DNA from: Rhodocyclaceae bacterium
GTDB lineage: Bacteria; Pseudomonadota; Gammaproteobacteria; Burkholderiales; Rhodocyclaceae
Reading direction: 5' to 3'
DNA: 52,574 nucleotides
Assembly (NCBI GenBank): GCA_026415155.1
Contig: JAOAHQ010000068.1
Span: 1-52,574, forward strand
In this document: positions 20,318 to 29,030 of the stretch, piece after piece
Numbering within the stretch: the stretch's first letter is position 1
Layout of the letters: the number at the start of each line of letters is the position of its first letter
The notes under the pieces: generated by a model
What the model was told of the DNA's origin: nothing
Seen by the model: the letters and a program-made list of their open reading frames with translations, nothing else
Database searches by the model: none
Made by a program: the position numbers and the translations under genes

Positions 20318-20647
20318 CTACAGTAAAGCCTGCAGGCGTCTGTTTAGGGCAGGCAGTTCGACCGTAACGGTTTTCCAGACGACATGGGTGTCGACGTCGA
20401 AATAGGCATGGACGAGACGATTACGCATGCCGATGATGGCGTTCCAGGGAATGTCAGGTGCAGCTGATCGCGTCGCTTGAGATCTCCTCGCCGCTGCCTC
20501 GCCTATGATCTCGACACAGCGGATGACTGCGAACAGTGTCTTCCGGTCCTGTTCGAGTTCTGCGATTGTTCGGTTGCCAATGAAACCGATCGCTTCTTGA
20601 GCCGCTTCGATCATGTGGAGGATGCGGATACGGTCTTCAGGCGACAT
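20318..20647 (-). CDS. hepT: HepT-like HEPN toxin ribonuclease (DUF86)
   Basis: 109 residues, all-helical HEPN fold. The active-site motif RX4HXY is intact as RNRLVHAY (Arg75, His80, Tyr82). In characterised pairs, Arg and His cleave RNA and the Tyr is AMPylated by the partner. The start overlaps the end of mntA by 11 bases, so the antitoxin is translated first, the normal HepT/MntA order. Convergent with the exonuclease gene. Confidence 0.9.
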   Translation of the reverse strand: MSPEDRIRILHMIEAAQEAIGFIGNRTIAELEQDRKTLFAVIRCVEIIGEAAARRSQATRSAAPDIPWNAIIGMRNRLVHAYFDVDTHVVWKTVTVELPALNRRLQALL

Positions 20648-20936
20648 ATTGCACCAGCATTTCGCACAAGACCTGATCGCGAAAATGTCGGCTCAATTCT
20701 TGCGGTGTGCGCAGGTCAACCTTGCGGTGACCAAACAGAGCGGACAGCTCGGCTTCCATGGCGGCCAGGCCAATCAGCCCCGGTTCCATGCCGGCTTCGA
20801 ATTCGACCAAGAGGTCGATATCGCTGTCTGGGCGCGCGGCTCCGCGCGCCTGAGAGCCAAACAGCGATAAACGGCGTATGCCATGTGCACGACAGTAGTC
20901 GTCAAGCCGTTGGCGTGTCGTCGCATCGATCATCAT
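20637..20936 (-). CDS. mntA: MntA-like antitoxin, minimal nucleotidyltransferase
   Basis: 99 residues from the first of two adjacent ATGs (20936; second at 20933). The minimal nucleotidyltransferase motif GSX10DXD is perfect: Gly27-Ser28, then ten residues, Asp39-Ile-Asp41 (start FGSQARGAARPDSDIDLL). In the type VII toxin-antitoxin system this enzyme transfers AMP to the HepT tyrosine to silence it. A much longer frame upstream (to 21194) has no family resemblance and runs into malQ, so the short start is chosen. Confidence 0.9.
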   Translation of the reverse strand: MMIDATTRQRLDDYCRAHGIRRLSLFGSQARGAARPDSDIDLLVEFEAGMEPGLIGLAAMEAELSALFGHRKVDLRTPQELSRHFRDQVLCEMLVQYVA

Positions 20937-20985
20937 AGGACGATGATATTGCACCGCCTGTTGGACATAAAGGTCCTTGGGCTTC

Positions 20986-23106
20986 TCAATTGGGCCTGGC
21001 CTCGCGCAAGAGAGCAGCGAGGCGGGCAAAACGGCCGTCTGCTGGCCATGCCTCGATCGGCACAGGCAACTTGCGCTGCCAGTTCGGATGCTGGTGTTCG
21101 AGCGTGCCGGGCACATTGGTTTGCTCAATGACGCCGAACAAGTCTTCCGGCTGGATGATGAACAGCTGCGCCGGGCTTTGGGCAAGATAGGCATGGATGG
21201 CGAGCATGAGCTCGTCCGTCATCTCAGGCACCTGCGCCGGGTCTTTCGAAACATTGGAGGGCAGGAGACCGACGCGCTCCAAGGCCCACAAGAGCCGGCC
21301 GCGATCCCATTCCCGCTCGGTGGTCAAACATTCCTGCATCGCTTCGTTGGGAAAGAGGCCCAGCGCGGCGCGCAAGCGCAGGTCATCACCGCGCCAGAAG
21401 GCGGCGAGCGTCGGCAAATCGTGGGTGCCGACGGCGACGAGCGCCTGCTGCGGCATGTCTGAAGGAAGCCGGAAGTGGCCATCCGCATAGCGTTCGAAGA
21501 CGAGCGGATGGTAAGAGAGAATGCCCGCGGCGGCGAGCCGCTCGCGGAAGCCCTCGGGCACGGTGCCCAGGTCCTCGCCGATGACGAGGCAGCGATTGCG
21601 CTGGCTTTCCAAGGCGACGAGGCCGAGCAGATCCTCGAAGGGGTAGTGCACATAGGCGCCCTCGCTGGCTGGCAGGTTGGCGGGTACCCAGAAGATGCGC
21701 TTAAGCCCCATGACATGATCAATGCGCAGCGCGCCGGCATGCCGCATGTTGGCGCGCAGGATGGCGATGAAGGGCGCGTAGGCGGCCTCGCGCAAGGCAT
21801 GCGGGTCAAAAGGCGGCAAGCCCCAATCCTGGCCCATGAGGTTGATCTCATCCGGCGGCGCGCCGGCATGCGCCCCTTGAGCAAAGACCCCTTGGTCGGC
21901 CCACAGCTCTGCTCCGCCGGGATTGGCGCCGATCGCGAGATCCTCATACAGGCCAATGGCCATCCCCAATTGCTCGGCCCGCGCCGCAATGGCGCGCATT
22001 TGCTCGTCGGCGAGCCATTGCAGCCAGGCGTGATAGGCGATCGCTTCGGCATGCTCGCGGGCGAAGGCCGCAACCGCTTCCGATGTCGGGTCGCGATAGG
22101 CTTCTGGCCAGGCGGGCCAGCCCCAGGCGGCTTGCGTCTTACGAAAATGTTCCTGCAAGGCGCAATAGCGGGCGAAGCGCTCGAGCGCATCGCCTTGCTC
22201 GGCGCGCCAGGTGGCGAACTCTGCCGCCCGTGCGCCGCCGGCGCGCTGGAATTGCTGGAATAGCAGGGCGAGGATTTCAAATTTCGTCGCCGCCACGCCC
22301 GGATAATCGACCTGGGGCGCCGCGCGCAAGGCAGCGAGGCGTGCCTGAAACTCGGCGCTCGCCCGACGGCGTTGGGCTGCCTCGCAGGCCGCGAATTCCG
22401 GGATCGCCTCGATGTCGAGATAGAGCACATTGACAAAGCCGCGATGCGAGGGGCTGTAGGGGCTGATGTGCGTCGGCTGGTCGGAAAACAGCGCATGCAA
22501 AGGATTGACGCCAATGGCATCGCCGCCTGCCTCGGCGACGAGGTCGATGAGGCGCAAGAGGTCGCCGAAATCCCCGATGCCCCAGTTGCGCGATGAGCGC
22601 AGGCTGTAGAGCTGCACGGCCAGCCCCCAGCTGCGGCCGCCGCGGGCGAGCTTTTCCGGCTGATGGCAGCGCTCGGGCACGCCGATGAGCGGCATGGCAT
22701 GAGAAGCCGCGCCATCGTTAAGCTCCAGGCGGTGGTAACCCAAGGCCTCGAGGGGAGGGAGTTCGAGCGAGGCGGCCGGGATGAATTCGCCGCTTAGTGT
22801 CGTGCCGTCTTCGAGGTGCAGCATCCAGCGCCAGTTCCCGGCCTGGCCAAGCTCGCCGAGCGGGATGCGTGGGCAGGTGCCCACGCGCACGACGCAGACG
22901 GGCGGCAGCAGGCGGCGTCGTTCTTGCGCGATGAGCTCGTCGAGCAAGCCTTGCGGGTCGTCGGCGATGCGCGATGGCGGCAGGTGCATGGCCGCCAGAA
23001 GCGCCTGGCGGGTGTAGGTCGAGGCTGGATGCAGGTGGCCCCAGATGTCGTGATAGGCGGCAGCGATGCCGCAGTGTTCGGCAAGCCGCGCCAGCGCATC
23101 GTTCAT
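20986..23106 (-). CDS. malQ: 4-alpha-glucanotransferase (amylomaltase)
   Basis: 706 residues, GH77 of the long type with an N-terminal accessory domain of ~150 residues (sugar-binding beta-domains in such MalQ). The catalytic barrel carries GINPLHALFSD, YEDLAIGANPGGAELWAD (nucleophile Asp), LRIDHVMGLKRIFWVP, and VIGEDLGTVPEGFRE (acid/base Glu), then VGTHDLPTLAAFW. It disproportionates maltodextrins. Start overlaps the glgX stop by four bases, so the two are co-translated for glycogen/maltodextrin breakdown together with the distant glgP. Confidence 0.95.
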   Translation of the reverse strand: MNDALARLAEHCGIAAAYHDIWGHLHPASTYTRQALLAAMHLPPSRIADDPQGLLDELIAQERRRLLPPVCVVRVGTCPRIPLGELGQAGNWRWMLHLEDGTTLSGEFIPAASLELPPLEALGYHRLELNDGAASHAMPLIGVPERCHQPEKLARGGRSWGLAVQLYSLRSSRNWGIGDFGDLLRLIDLVAEAGGDAIGVNPLHALFSDQPTHISPYSPSHRGFVNVLYLDIEAIPEFAACEAAQRRRASAEFQARLAALRAAPQVDYPGVAATKFEILALLFQQFQRAGGARAAEFATWRAEQGDALERFARYCALQEHFRKTQAAWGWPAWPEAYRDPTSEAVAAFAREHAEAIAYHAWLQWLADEQMRAIAARAEQLGMAIGLYEDLAIGANPGGAELWADQGVFAQGAHAGAPPDEINLMGQDWGLPPFDPHALREAAYAPFIAILRANMRHAGALRIDHVMGLKRIFWVPANLPASEGAYVHYPFEDLLGLVALESQRNRCLVIGEDLGTVPEGFRERLAAAGILSYHPLVFERYADGHFRLPSDMPQQALVAVGTHDLPTLAAFWRGDDLRLRAALGLFPNEAMQECLTTEREWDRGRLLWALERVGLLPSNVSKDPAQVPEMTDELMLAIHAYLAQSPAQLFIIQPEDLFGVIEQTNVPGTLEHQHPNWQRKLPVPIEAWPADGRFARLAALLREARPN

Positions 23107-25268
23107 GCGATGTCGTCCCGGCGCCGTTGGTAGTCGATCTGGCGCAGCAAGGCGAGGGTGCGCCCTTCGAGCGGAAAGCAGTCGCCGCCCTGGAAATTGC
23201 CGTCGGAACGCAGTCCGCCTTCGTAATGGGTATCGATGACGACATGCCAGACACAGTTCGCGCCAATGGCGGGCAGCTTGAAGTCGACGCGCTCGTGGTG
23301 GGCGTTGAAGAGCAGGACGAAGTTGTCATCCTTGACGGGCCGGCCGCGCGCATCGACTTCCTCCAGCGCCTCGCCCGAGAGATAGACGCCGAGGCTCTTG
23401 GCGTAATCGTGCAGCCACTCGTGGTCGTTCATCTCGGTGCCATCCGGCTTCAGCCAGTGAATGTCCTTGATGCCGGACCCCCGGATCGGCCGCCCCTGGA
23501 AGAAGTTGCGGCGGCGAAAGACCGGATGGGCGCGCCGCAAGTGCACCAAGCGGGCGACGAATTCGAGCAGCTCGCGGTCGGCCTGCGAGAGGTTCCAATT
23601 GACCCAGCTCACCTCGTTGTCTTGGCAATAGGCATTGTTGTTGCCGCGCTGCGTGCGGCCCATCTCGTCGCCGGCCAGGATCATCGGCACGCCTTGCGAA
23701 AGCAAGAGCGAGGCGAGCAGGTTGCGCTTTTGGCGCGCGCGCAAGGCGAGAATCGCCGGATCGTCGGTCGGCCCCTCGACGCCGTGGTTCCAGGAGAGAT
23801 TCTTGTCGCTGCCGTCGCGGTTATCTTCGCCATTGGCCTCGTTGTGCTTTTCGTTGTAGCTCACGAGGTCTTCGAGCGTGAAGCCGTCGTGCGCCGTGAT
23901 GTAGTTGATGCTCGCATAGGGGCGGCGGCCGTTGTGGGCATAGAGGTCGGATGAACCCGTGATGCGCCTCGCGAATTCGCCGATCAGGCCGCCGTCGCCG
24001 CGCCAGTAGGCGCGCATCGTGTCGCGGTAGCGGTCGTTCCATTCGGCCCAGCCCAAAGGAAAGTTGCCGACCTGGTAGCCGCCTTCGCCCAAGTCCCACG
24101 GTTCGGCGATCAGCTTGACCTGCGAGAGCACCGGGTCTTGATGGAGGATGTCGAAGAAGGCGCCCAAGCGGTCGACGTCGTGCATCTCGCGGGCGAGCGA
24201 TGAAGCGAGGTCGAAGCGGAAGCCATCGACGTGCATCTCCTGCACCCAGTAGCGCAATGAATCCATGATGAGCTGCAAGACGCGCGGATGCTGCATGTTG
24301 AGCGTATTGCCGCAGCCGGTGTAGTCCATGTAAAAGCGCGGCGCGCCCGGCACGAGGCGGTAGTAGGCGGCATTGTCGATGCCCTTGAAAGAAAGCGTCG
24401 GCCCTAGATGGTTGCCTTCGGCGGTGTGGTTGTAGACGACGTCGAGGATCACCTCGATGCCGGCCGAATGCAGCGTCTTGACCATTGTCTTGAATTCCTT
24501 GATCGAGCCGCTCGCCGAGTAACGCGCTTCCGGCGCGAAATAGCCGATCGAGTTGTAGCCCCAATAATTGCGGCGGCCGCGGTCGACGAGGTGGCGATCG
24601 TCGATGAAGCTGTGCACCGGCATCAATTCGACCGCCGTGATGCCTAGCCGCTTGAAGTGCTCGATGATCGGCGCCGTGGCGAGCGCCGCATAGGTGCCGC
24701 GCAAGGGGGCGGGCACCTCGGGATGATGCAGCGTGAAGCCGCGCACATGGAGCTCGTAGATCACGAGTTCGTGCCAGGGGGTGCGCGGCGGCTTGTCGTC
24801 GCCCCAGCTGAAGGCCGAATCGGCCACCCGGCATTTGGGCATGTAAGGGGCGCTATCGCGCGGATCGAAGGAAAGATCCTCGCTCGGATGGCCGACGCGG
24901 TAGCCGAAGTTCGCATCGTGCCAATTGACCGTGCCGATGATGTCCTTCGCATAGGGATCGAGCAGCAGCTTATTTGGATTGAAGCGATGGCCGCGCAACG
25001 GGTCGTAGGAGCCATAGACGCGGTAGCCATAGACAAGCCCTGGCCGCGCCTCGGGCAGATAACAGTGCCAGACCATGTCGGTCTGCTCGCGCATCTCGAT
25101 GCGCTGTACCTCCTCGCGGCCTTCCATGTCGAACAGGCACAGTTCGACCTTCTCGGCATGTTCGGAAAAGATCGCGAAATTGACCCCCTCGCCATCCCAG
25201 GTCGCGCCGCGCGGATAGGGACGGCCTGGCCAGACGGCGGTCAAGGGAAAGTTCGGTACGAAGTGCAT
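23103..25268 (-). CDS. glgX: Glycogen debranching enzyme (isoamylase type)
   Basis: 721 residues. It opens with a CBM48 domain (about 10-100; [27 protein letters not shown]) followed by a GH13_11 barrel. Catalytic motifs: [28 protein letters not shown] (nucleophile), [17 protein letters not shown] (acid/base), and [19 protein letters not shown] (stabiliser). It hydrolyses alpha-1,6 branches of phosphorylase-trimmed glycogen. First gene of the glgX-malQ minus-strand operon, divergent from a response-regulator gene with an 87-base gap. Confidence 0.95.
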   Translation of the reverse strand: MHFVPNFPLTAVWPGRPYPRGATWDGEGVNFAIFSEHAEKVELCLFDMEGREEVQRIEMREQTDMVWHCYLPEARPGLVYGYRVYGSYDPLRGHRFNPNKLLLDPYAKDIIGTVNWHDANFGYRVGHPSEDLSFDPRDSAPYMPKCRVADSAFSWGDDKPPRTPWHELVIYELHVRGFTLHHPEVPAPLRGTYAALATAPIIEHFKRLGITAVELMPVHSFIDDRHLVDRGRRNYWGYNSIGYFAPEARYSASGSIKEFKTMVKTLHSAGIEVILDVVYNHTAEGNHLGPTLSFKGIDNAAYYRLVPGAPRFYMDYTGCGNTLNMQHPRVLQLIMDSLRYWVQEMHVDGFRFDLASSLAREMHDVDRLGAFFDILHQDPVLSQVKLIAEPWDLGEGGYQVGNFPLGWAEWNDRYRDTMRAYWRGDGGLIGEFARRITGSSDLYAHNGRRPYASINYITAHDGFTLEDLVSYNEKHNEANGEDNRDGSDKNLSWNHGVEGPTDDPAILALRARQKRNLLASLLLSQGVPMILAGDEMGRTQRGNNNAYCQDNEVSWVNWNLSQADRELLEFVARLVHLRRAHPVFRRRNFFQGRPIRGSGIKDIHWLKPDGTEMNDHEWLHDYAKSLGVYLSGEALEEVDARGRPVKDDNFVLLFNAHHERVDFKLPAIGANCVWHVVIDTHYEGGLRSDGNFQGGDCFPLEGRTLALLRQIDYQRRRDDIA

Positions 25269-25355
25269 GGCCTAGACTGACCCAAAGGTATGCGTGAGTC
25301 GATGCGGCATTGTAAGCTATGGCCCGTTTCCGCCAACCCGCGAGGGAAATCACTC
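25269..25355. promoter_or_regulatory. Divergent promoter region glgX / double-receiver regulator
   Basis: This 87-base gap separates two divergent genes and so should hold both promoters. GAGGGAAA ahead of 25356 is the Shine-Dalgarno of the regulator gene. No confident -10/-35 pair or operator was recognised. Confidence 0.35.
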
Positions 25356-26342
25356 ATGAGCGCCGCTACTCCTCCCGAATTTCCCATCCTCGTCGTCGAT
25401 GACGAGCCCAACATCGTCAATGCGCTCCGCCGCGAGCTCGCCACCCCGCCGGTGGGCCGCTACCGCTATGCCGTCGAAGGTTTTACGGATCCCTCGGCGG
25501 CGCTTGCGCGGGCGCGCGAGAGAGGGTTCGCCGTCGTGATTTCCGACTACCGCATGCCGCAGATGAGCGGGCTTGAGTTCCTCAAGGCGCTCGCCGCGCT
25601 CCAGCCCGACTGCGTGCGCATCGTCCTATCGGGGCAGACCGACATGGACGCGCTCATCAAGATGGTCAATGAGACCCATATCTACCGCTTCATCCCCAAG
25701 CCGTGGACGAGCTACTTCCTCAAAAGCTCGCTTGCTCAGGCGATCGATTTCCGCCAGGCCGCGCTGAGAAACCGGCGCCTGGCCGACCGCTTGCGCGCGC
25801 AAGGCATCAGCTTGCCCGAGGAGGCCGGTCAGGTCGATCAGATTCTCGTCGTCGATGACGATCTCAACGCCTGCCACGCCGTGGCGCGCGATCTGATGCA
25901 CAAAAGCCGGCTCGACGACGTCTTGGCAGCGATGCGCGCCGATGTCGCGCACGCGCGCGCCCTGCCGTTTGGCAATTTGCAGATCAGCGTGCAGATTTCC
26001 ACCTCGCCCCTGCATGCCTTGAAGATGGCCGACAGCGTCGAATTCTCCTGCGTGATCGCCGATTACAAGATGCCCGAGATGGATGGCGCGCGCCTCTTGG
26101 AAGCCTTTGCCGAAAAGCAGCCCGATTGCGCGCGCATCCTGCTCTCGGGCGCAGCGAGCATGGACGAAGTCATTGCCGCCGTCGATCTCGCGCACATCTA
26201 TAGCTATATCCCCAAGCCGTGGAACGACTACGAGCTGCGCGCCATCGTCGCCCAGGCGCTCGCCGCGCGCAAGCTCGAAATCGAAAACAAGGTGCTCGCC
26301 TCGATGTGCCGGGCGCGCGGGCTTGACGCGGCGGAAGAGTAA
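25356..26342 (+). CDS. Tandem double-receiver (REC-REC) protein without output domain, copy A
   Basis: 328 residues from ATG 25356 (Shine-Dalgarno GAGGGAAA). REC1 (about 8-130): ILVVDDEPNIVNAL, phospho-acceptor in VVISDYRMPQMSG, LSGQTDM, RFIPKPW. REC2 (about 160-310): ILVVDDDLNACHAV, acceptor in VIADYKMPEMDG, LSGAASM, YIPKPW. Each keeps the acidic pair, phospho-Asp, Ser and Lys. REC2 has an enlarged segment of ~30 extra residues between its first helix and second strand. There is no DNA-binding, HD-GYP or GGDEF domain, so it likely acts by protein contact or as a phosphate sink. Paralogous to 35157-36113; convergent with the hemerythrin kinase across 25 bases. Confidence 0.88.
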   Translation: MSAATPPEFPILVVDDEPNIVNALRRELATPPVGRYRYAVEGFTDPSAALARARERGFAVVISDYRMPQMSGLEFLKALAALQPDCVRIVLSGQTDMDALIKMVNETHIYRFIPKPWTSYFLKSSLAQAIDFRQAALRNRRLADRLRAQGISLPEEAGQVDQILVVDDDLNACHAVARDLMHKSRLDDVLAAMRADVAHARALPFGNLQISVQISTSPLHALKMADSVEFSCVIADYKMPEMDGARLLEAFAEKQPDCARILLSGAASMDEVIAAVDLAHIYSYIPKPWNDYELRAIVAQALAARKLEIENKVLASMCRARGLDAAEE

Positions 26343-26364
26343 AAGTCGGCGCTGGCGGGACGGC
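26342..26364 (-). repeat. 23-bp dispersed repeat, copy 5 (fills the gap between convergent genes)
   Basis: Minus-strand GCCGTCCCGCC followed directly by AGCGCCGACTTT, an exact consensus match. It shares its first plus-strand base with the TAA of the double-receiver gene and stops three bases before the convergent kinase stop codon, so it is practically the whole intergenic gap. Confidence 0.9.
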
Positions 26365-26367
26365 TTG

Positions 26368-27720
26368 CTATGCCGGCACTGTCGGCGGACCTTTGATCGG
26401 CAGCCAGACGCGGATGCGCGTGCCCCGCCCGACGGCGCTGTCAATCTCGAATTTGCCGCCGTGCTTGGTGACGATGTCCCAGGCAAGCGACATGCCGAGC
26501 CCCGTGCCCTGACCGACGGGCTTGGTGGTGAAGAAGGGCTCAAAGATGCGCCGTTGCGTCACTTCATCCATGCCGCAGCCAGTGTCTTCGATCTCGATCC
26601 AGACCCAATCATTCTCGCTGCCGCTTCTTAGCGTGATCGTGCCGTGCTCGGCGATCGCCTGGGCGGCATTCACCAGCATGTTCATGAACACCTGATTGAG
26701 CTGCGCCGGCATGCAGCGCACGAGGGGCAGGGGCTTCAGTTCTCGCACCACGTCGGCCTTGTATTTGATTTCGTGCCAGACGACGTTCAAGGTGCTCTCG
26801 AGGCCGGCGACGAGATCGGCCTCCTGCCATTCGGCCTGGTCGATGCGCGAGAAATCCTTGAGGTTGGCGACGATCTTGCGCACGCGATCGAGCCCCTCTT
26901 GCGATTCCTTGAGCAAAGCGACGATGTCTTGCTTCAAGAAATCGAGATCGATTTGCTGCTTGAGGGCTTCGCCTGCCGGTGTGGCCGCGCCCAATTCGGC
27001 GAGTTTGAGCAGATCCTCGACGTAGCGGCCGAGCGTGCCGAGGTTGGAATTGACGAAGCCGATCGGGTTGTTGATCTCGTGGGCGACGCCGGCGGCGAGC
27101 TGGCCGATCGAGGCCATTTTCTCCGATTGCAATAGCTCGCGCGTGCGCTGCGCCACCTTTTCTTCCAGCGCGCGATTGGTCTCGGCCAGGTCGCGATTGA
27201 CGCGCGCCAGCACGTCGTAGAGTGTATGCAAGGCCTTGAGCAAGGCGCTCGCCGAGCGCTCGCCGCGCCCCGTTTCCTGCGCATGCGCCTCCTCGGGGCT
27301 TGCGCCCCGTTGCAAGCGATGGATCTCGCGCGCCATCGCCTGATCTTCGCCGAGGATGTGGAAGGTGAGCCACGCGGTGAGAAAGCCGTGCAAGGTCTCG
27401 GCCGGTGCGCGCATCGTTGCGCGTTGCGACCACATGGCCTTGACCTGCTCGATGAACTCGCGATGGCTTTGAAGGTGGTGCTGGCGGTGCGCCTCGCTCA
27501 CCCCCATCTCCGCCATCAGGCGTTCTTCGTCGCGAAAGTGGGTATTGGCATAGTCGGCGAGTTCCTGGAAGACGGTTTCGATGGTGCGCGCATCGCTCCC
27601 GGCGCCTTCGGCGAGCAGGGTGCCGACGCGGTTGGTAATTTCGAAGAGGCGGCGGTGCTGGCCGTCGACGTCGGCAAAGCCGGTGACGAACCGGTCATTC
27701 CAGACGAAGGCTTCGATCAT
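26368..27720 (-). CDS. Hemerythrin-domain sensor histidine kinase
   Basis: 450 residues. The N-terminal bacteriohemerythrin domain (about 5-135) keeps the full di-iron ligand set by pattern: His22, His61, Glu65, His82, His86, His121, Asp126 (seen in DVDGQH, HFRDEE, HLQSH, HILGEDQ). A coiled coil (about 155-200) leads to HisKA with phospho-His ~214 (QLAAGVAHEINNPIGF) and an HATPase (NQVFMNMLVNAAQAI, EIEDTGCGM, GTGLGMSLAWDI). No membrane segment, so it is a cytosolic sensor; O2, NO or redox sensing is inferred from the hemerythrin. It is the last gene of the four-gene minus operon, with a 4-base overlap upstream. Confidence 0.93.
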   Translation of the reverse strand: MIEAFVWNDRFVTGFADVDGQHRRLFEITNRVGTLLAEGAGSDARTIETVFQELADYANTHFRDEERLMAEMGVSEAHRQHHLQSHREFIEQVKAMWSQRATMRAPAETLHGFLTAWLTFHILGEDQAMAREIHRLQRGASPEEAHAQETGRGERSASALLKALHTLYDVLARVNRDLAETNRALEEKVAQRTRELLQSEKMASIGQLAAGVAHEINNPIGFVNSNLGTLGRYVEDLLKLAELGAATPAGEALKQQIDLDFLKQDIVALLKESQEGLDRVRKIVANLKDFSRIDQAEWQEADLVAGLESTLNVVWHEIKYKADVVRELKPLPLVRCMPAQLNQVFMNMLVNAAQAIAEHGTITLRSGSENDWVWIEIEDTGCGMDEVTQRRIFEPFFTTKPVGQGTGLGMSLAWDIVTKHGGKFEIDSAVGRGTRIRVWLPIKGPPTVPA

Positions 27721-29030
27721 GGAGTCTCCGGGCGGATGTAGAGGGTGAGACGCAGGTTTTCCGTCGCCTCGATCTTCAAAAGCTGCTTGATGATCGTCTC
27801 ATCGACGACCTGCCCCTTGGCAAGCAGCAGATAACCTTCGGGATGGACAAGATCGCGCGCGAGCACCATGCCGGGCCGCAGCGTGCCCGGCCGCATCGGC
27901 AGTTCGCGCACTTCTTCGGGAATCTGGCCCGCGAGCTGAGCAAGGAAGGCATCGACGACGGCGGGGTCATAACGCTTGCCGCGGTTGTCGAGGATGAAGG
28001 TGCGCGCCTCGGCGGGTTTGAGCGGGCGGCTGACCAGCGTGCCCATCTGCAATGCATCGAAATCGTTGGCCACGGCGAGGATGCGCGCGCCCAAGGGGAT
28101 CGCGAGGCCGGCGAGGTGGTCGGGAAAACCGCTGCCATCGAAGCATTCGTGATGATGGCGCACGAGGAGGGCAGCGTTTTTGAGCTGGGGGATCGCCATC
28201 AAGACGGCCTCGCCGCGTTGCGGATGCTGCATGACCTGAGCGCGCTCGCCCGGCGTGAGCATGTTGTAAGGCTTGCCAAGGAGGTGTTCGGGCAGGCCGA
28301 ACTTGCCGATGTCGTGGAGCAGCGCGGCGAGCACGACGTCTTGCGTCTCAGCCTCATCGCATTCGAGCGCGCGCGCCAGTTGCCGCGCCGTATCGGCGAC
28401 GCGCCGCGAGTGGCCGGCGAGGCTGCGGCTGTGCAGCTCGAAGAGGCCGATCAATACCTGCACCATCGTCAGGAAGGAGAGCTTCAGTTCCCGATGGGCC
28501 GCTTCGAGCGAGGCAAGCGTCTTCTGCAAGGCTTCGGTGCGCTCGGCGACCTTGGCCTCGAGCTGGGCATTGAGCGCCTTGAGCTCTTCGTTCTGCTGGC
28601 GGGTGAGCTCGGCAAGACGCGCGTTTTCCTGCATGAGCTGACGGTGGGCGATCGCCTGCTGGACGGCGAGCACCAGTTCGTCGTCGTGCCAGGGTTTGGC
28701 AACATACCGCCAGATCTTGCCGAGGTTGATTGCCGCGATGGTCGCCGCCGCATCGGCATAGCCGGTGAGCAGGATGCGTTTCGTCTCCGGCCAGCGCTCG
28801 AACACCTGTTCGAGAAACTGTGCGCCGTCCATCTCGGGCATGCGCATGTCGCTGATCACGACGTCGATCGGCTCCCGTTCGAGGATGGCAAGCCCCTCCT
28901 TGCCGGAGGTGGCCGTGAAGACCGTGTAGCCATAGGGCCGGAAGACCCGTTTCAAGGCCGAAAGGATCGAAGGCTCGTCATCGACGCACAAAAGTCGCGC
29001 CGGCGGGGCAGGGGTCGCGGATTCGCTCAT
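27717..29030 (-). CDS. HD-GYP response regulator (predicted c-di-GMP phosphodiesterase)
   Basis: 437 residues: REC (about 12-125, phospho-Asp61 in VVISDMRMPEMDG, Lys112 in AKPW), a long coiled coil (about 130-185), then HD-GYP (about 190-360). The HD-GYP metal and signature motifs are HDIGK (His239-Asp240), QHPQRGE (His269), HHHECFDGSGFPD and ANDFDAL. The signature GYP is GFP here, a mild variant. The family hydrolyses c-di-GMP to GMP or pGpG. Overlaps by 4 bases with genes on both sides, so it is tightly coupled to the two kinases. Confidence 0.92.
   Translation of the reverse strand: MSESATPAPPARLLCVDDEPSILSALKRVFRPYGYTVFTATSGKEGLAILEREPIDVVISDMRMPEMDGAQFLEQVFERWPETKRILLTGYADAAATIAAINLGKIWRYVAKPWHDDELVLAVQQAIAHRQLMQENARLAELTRQQNEELKALNAQLEAKVAERTEALQKTLASLEAAHRELKLSFLTMVQVLIGLFELHSRSLAGHSRRVADTARQLARALECDEAETQDVVLAALLHDIGKFGLPEHLLGKPYNMLTPGERAQVMQHPQRGEAVLMAIPQLKNAALLVRHHHECFDGSGFPDHLAGLAIPLGARILAVANDFDALQMGTLVSRPLKPAEARTFILDNRGKRYDPAVVDAFLAQLAGQIPEEVRELPMRPGTLRPGMVLARDLVHPEGYLLLAKGQVVDETIIKQLLKIEATENLRLTLYIRPETP

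Noticed and set aside
20937-21194. Upstream extension of mntA overlapping the end of malQ
   Set aside because: The extension is low-complexity Ser/Arg/Cys-rich antisense translation; the family begins at the double ATG.
28989-29011. AAAGTCGCGCCGGCGGGGCAGG in the HD-GYP gene start, loosely like the repeat
   Set aside because: Needs an indel and loses the invariant end; it encodes the ordinary receiver start (ARLLCVDD).
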